Source of the DNA: an uncultured Clostridia bacterium
GTDB lineage: Bacteria; Bacillota_I; Bacilli_A; RF39; UBA660
Reading direction: 5' to 3'
Assembly (NCBI GenBank): GCA_947569225.1
Contig: CANORX010000039.1
Location: forward strand, 1 to 8,101
Length of the DNA stretch: 8,101 bases
Positions 6,298-8,101 of the stretch are shown piece by piece. The notes under the pieces are model-generated. The model ran no database searches and had not been told where the DNA came from. It worked only from the letters and a program-made list of their open reading frames with translations. The translations under genes and the position numbers were made by a program. The first letter of the stretch is position 1, and every line of letters starts with the position of its first letter.

Positions 6298-6653
6298 AGT
6301 TTTCCTTCTTTCTTTAGTTTTTCTACTTGATGGTCTATGTAAGAGTTTCCTCCTAAGTTGTGATATCTTTTATAAGTTTCGTAGAATCTTTCTTCTTCTA
6401 CTTTATATATTTGGTTACCTTGTTCTATATCACTTAAGAATCTAACTAAAAAGTTTTTATTTGTATTTAGTTCTAATTCTTTGTTTTGTTCTTCTAAGTC
6501 TTTTATTTTTATTGTTAATTCTGATAGTTCATTTTTAATTATGTTTTTTATATTTTTTTTAAATCTTATACATAAGTATTCTACTGCACTTATTATACTT
6601 ATTAAAAATGTTATAAGTGTTAGTATTTGTTCTAATGTTATGTTTTTAATCAT
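6294..6653 (-). CDS. Single-TM coiled-coil protein of the lysis cassette
   Basis: A 119-residue protein with one N-terminal membrane helix (about 10-30, LTLITFLISIISAVEYLCI) and then a charged region with a coiled-coil stretch (about 35-66, ELSELTIKIKDLEEQNKELE). The C-terminal half is soluble and acidic/basic with many aromatics (YETYKRYHNLGGNSYIDH). It is the first gene of the lysis cassette, overlapping the holin-like gene by ATGA. AAAGGAG lies 10 bases before the start. Proteins of this shape occur beside holins in Bacillota phages and may modulate holin timing or be a second holin; the exact role is not readable. Confidence 0.65.
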   Translation of the reverse strand: MIKNITLEQILTLITFLISIISAVEYLCIRFKKNIKNIIKNELSELTIKIKDLEEQNKELELNTNKNFLVRFLSDIEQGNQIYKVEEERFYETYKRYHNLGGNSYIDHQVEKLKKEGKL

Positions 6654-6673
6654 TTTTGTTTTTCTCCTTTATT

Positions 6674-6711
6674 TAAAATAAAAGAGTATCATTCTTTACA
6701 TTGATACTCTT
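6674..6711 (-). terminator. Terminator overlapping the end of the 337-residue gene
   Basis: On the minus strand AAGAGTATCA (6702-6711) pairs perfectly with TGATACTCTT (6682-6691) over 10 bp around a 10-base loop, followed by TTATTTTA. The TGA stop codon (6689-6691) is the first part of the descending arm, so the hairpin encodes the last residues of the upstream protein. The lysis cassette begins 29 bases further on with no visible promoter of its own. Confidence 0.85.
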
Positions 6712-7702
6712 CTAATCTTTTTTTTAATTTATCCAATTCTTTTTTTCTTTTTTTATAATATTCTGTTTCTTCCCAATATGTTAAATCTTCTTCTATTGCT
6801 GTAAAAGCAAATTCTTTTAGTTTTTTATCTATTCTTTTATTCTTCATTTGTAAATCTGCTATAACCATCCAGAATCTTGGTCTGGCACAGTCATCTTTTA
6901 AATAGTCATTTCCTTCTATTATTAATTCGTTCATTATTTCAACATTAGTTTTTTCTTTATTATATACTTTTTCATATATAAATTTTGCATCTAATGCTTC
7001 ATCTGATTCATATAATTTATAACCCCATCCATAATTGTAAAAAAGTTCTAGTTTTATTTCTCCTCTTTTTATTTTTTGTAATTCTTCCATTAATTTTAAG
7101 TTTGCATCCCAGAATTCTTTCGCTCTTTTTCTTCTTTTTTTATTTCCTTCAGGTGTAAAATCATATGATTTTTTTAAATTATAGTTTTCATAACTTTTTA
7201 ACATTTCTTCGATTAAGTCAGAGGGTTTTATGGTAAAGTAGATATGAGAAATATGTTCATATTCTCTTTTTGTATCATCATTAAAATTTCCTATATATTT
7301 TAAATTTGAAACTTCACTTTTTTTATTAATTAGTAAATAGATAAAATATTGATATAAATAATTATATTTATCAGGTTTTATGTTTACTAAGTGTTTACAA
7401 CGCTCTAACATTTCTTCATAGGACTCTCCTCCTTTTCCAGGTAAGAACCTATCTTCAAAATCGATATTAAAAGCCTTTATATATGTTGAATTTTTTATAT
7501 CTTCTAAAGTTTTTGGTTCTGTTTTATCATTAGTTAGTTTAACTCTAAAAAGGTGTACATTTTCTATGTCAATTATATCTTTATTTACATATTTAATCAA
7601 AATTAAATATCTACCATCATATTCACTTTTGTTATTTATTTTTAATATAAATGTATCATTATTTTCCCATGTACTTGGGTTTGTTTTATCTATCGGTTCC
7701 AT
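6689..7702 (-). CDS. Uncharacterised 337-residue soluble protein
   Basis: I do not recognise this protein with confidence. It has no signal peptide or membrane helix. The N-terminal ~80 residues look like a small beta-rich module (DTFILKINNKSEYDGRYLIL, then LFRVKLT); a Gly-rich segment LPGKGGESYEEM follows; the rest is mostly charged helices, with a basic patch KKRRKRAKEF and a C-terminal coiled-coil-like run ending in YQCKE. This layout is reminiscent of immunity-type proteins of Bacillota polymorphic toxin loci, but that is only a hint. The start at ATG 7702 is chosen over ATG 7738 because TAGGAGAG sits 5 bases upstream of it. The gene ends inside a terminator hairpin, so it is a separate unit from the lysis cassette. 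Tyr, Lys and Asn are very frequent, in line with the AT-rich codon use of the neighbours. Confidence 0.75.
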   Translation of the reverse strand: MEPIDKTNPSTWENNDTFILKINNKSEYDGRYLILIKYVNKDIIDIENVHLFRVKLTNDKTEPKTLEDIKNSTYIKAFNIDFEDRFLPGKGGESYEEMLERCKHLVNIKPDKYNYLYQYFIYLLINKKSEVSNLKYIGNFNDDTKREYEHISHIYFTIKPSDLIEEMLKSYENYNLKKSYDFTPEGNKKRRKRAKEFWDANLKLMEELQKIKRGEIKLELFYNYGWGYKLYESDEALDAKFIYEKVYNKEKTNVEIMNELIIEGNDYLKDDCARPRFWMVIADLQMKNKRIDKKLKEFAFTAIEEDLTYWEETEYYKKRKKELDKLKKRLEEYQCKE

Positions 7703-7744
7703 AAACACTCTCCTACATATGTTTTTTTGTAATTTCATAGAATA

Positions 7745-7773
7745 ATTGTATATATAACTATAATGTATGTTTA
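7745..7773 (-). promoter_or_regulatory. Possible promoter for the 337-residue gene
   Basis: On the minus strand TAAACA (7768-7773, 4 of 6 to -35 consensus) and TACAAT (7745-7750, 5 of 6 to -10) are 17 bases apart, about 43 bases before the start. The region is so AT-rich that chance matches are likely, and a TATAGT alternative lies nearby. Confidence 0.3.
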
Positions 7774-7785
7774 TTTTTAATTTAT

Positions 7786-7941
7786 CTAATTGTCTTCATA
7801 TATTATTTCTCCATCTATTTCATAAGCATAAATGTTATTTAAGTCTTTTTTATTTACTATTACTTTAATACTTTTACTTCTTTCATTATCAATAATTATT
7901 ATAAAATTACAGGCTATAGAATCTTCGGTGTATTTTTTAAT
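7786..7941 (-). pseudogene. Short C-terminal paralogue with an ATT in place of ATG
   Basis: A minus-strand frame of 51 codons plus TAG that resembles the end of the next upstream gene. From its VIVN to YED segment it shares 16 of 26 residues with that protein, including the perfect block IYAYEIDG. No ATG, GTG or TTG opens the frame, but ATT at 7939-7941 sits 5 bases after a good AAAGGA site, exactly where an ATG would be expected. A point mutation that removed the start, or a rare ATT start, would both explain this. It also ends about 16 residues short of its paralogue. Most likely it is a decaying tandem duplicate of an accessory gene; translation cannot be excluded. Confidence 0.5.
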
Positions 7942-7970
7942 AAACTTCCTTTATGTATTTTCAATTAAAA

Positions 7971-8101
7971 TTAATTTGCTTTTCTAAAATATCGTAAATA
8001 AATATCACCATATTTATTTATGTCTTCATAAAATAATTTTCCATCAATTTCATATGCATATATACTTTTTGTAAAATTTGGATTTACTATTATTTTTATG
8101 T
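7971..8101 (-). CDS. C-terminal end of an unrecognised protein (partial)
   Basis: The last 42 codons of a minus-strand gene whose start lies beyond the right edge. The visible part has a beta-hairpin-like core IYAYEIDGKLFYEDI followed by the tail YGDIYLRYFRKAN. It is repeated, diverged, in the fragment just downstream (7786-7941), so this is the intact or longer member of a tandem pair. The family is not recognised. Its neighbourhood (tandem copies, then an unknown soluble gene and a lysis cassette) suggests an accessory or prophage-edge region. Confidence 0.6.
   Translation of the reverse strand, partial: IKIIVNPNFTKSIYAYEIDGKLFYEDINKYGDIYLRYFRKAN

Noticed and set aside
7703..7738. Upstream ATG (7738) as the start of the 337-residue gene
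   Set aside because: TAGGAGAG is 5 bases before ATG 7702, and the extra 12 residues are unlike the start of a folded domain.
1..8101. CRISPR array, tRNA or rRNA gene
   Set aside because: No regularly spaced repeats and no cloverleaf or rRNA signature were seen on either strand.

Overview
This is a low-GC, strongly AT-biased window in which every supportable gene lies on the minus strand, so transcription runs from position 8101 towards 1. TGA is a stop codon (several genes end in ATGA overlaps) and Shine-Dalgarno sites are of the AAAGGAGG type. The ribonuclease Y is a typical full-length Bacillota protein. The host therefore looks like a low-GC Bacilli member, with Gemella or a relative as one plausible guess that I cannot confirm, and not a mollicute with recoded TGA.

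Layout in transcription order. (1) 8101-7703: the 3' end of an unrecognised gene, then a shorter diverged copy of its C-terminus whose start codon appears to have become ATT. (2) 7702-6689: an unrecognised soluble 337-residue protein that ends inside its own terminator hairpin. (3) 6653-5393: a compact phage-type lysis cassette of three genes joined by ATGA overlaps: a one-TM coiled-coil protein, a two-TM holin-like protein, and an M23 endolysin with an SH3-like tail. No structural phage genes are present. (4) 5351-3668: rny (RNase Y) with its own strong promoter, a hairpin at the predicted 5' end of the mRNA, and a terminator. (5) 3644-2916: an NrtR-like Nudix/winged-helix regulator with a near-consensus promoter filled with palindromes. 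(6) 2915-2717: a palindrome-rich intergenic region. (7) 2716-1: an overlapping nucleotide-metabolism operon of dNMP-kinase-like P-loop protein, radical SAM protein, dCTP deaminase and thymidine kinase (the last cut by the window edge).

The most striking element is the radical SAM protein. Its C-terminal ~160 residues read as a complete nucleoside diphosphate kinase (NDPK) domain, with the KPD motif at the start, TIR in the middle and an NLVHAPD motif carrying the catalytic-type histidine. A radical SAM-NDPK fusion between an NMP-kinase-like protein and a dCTP deaminase suggests a pathway that modifies a nucleotide and raises it to the triphosphate. This could serve phage-type nucleotide hypermodification, antiviral nucleotide chemistry or salvage. 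The function is inference; the domain motifs and gene order are visible. The upstream Nudix regulator, with one Nudix-box glutamate replaced by lysine and a 15-bp dyad present both in its own promoter and on the path to the operon, is a good candidate for a nucleotide-sensing controller.
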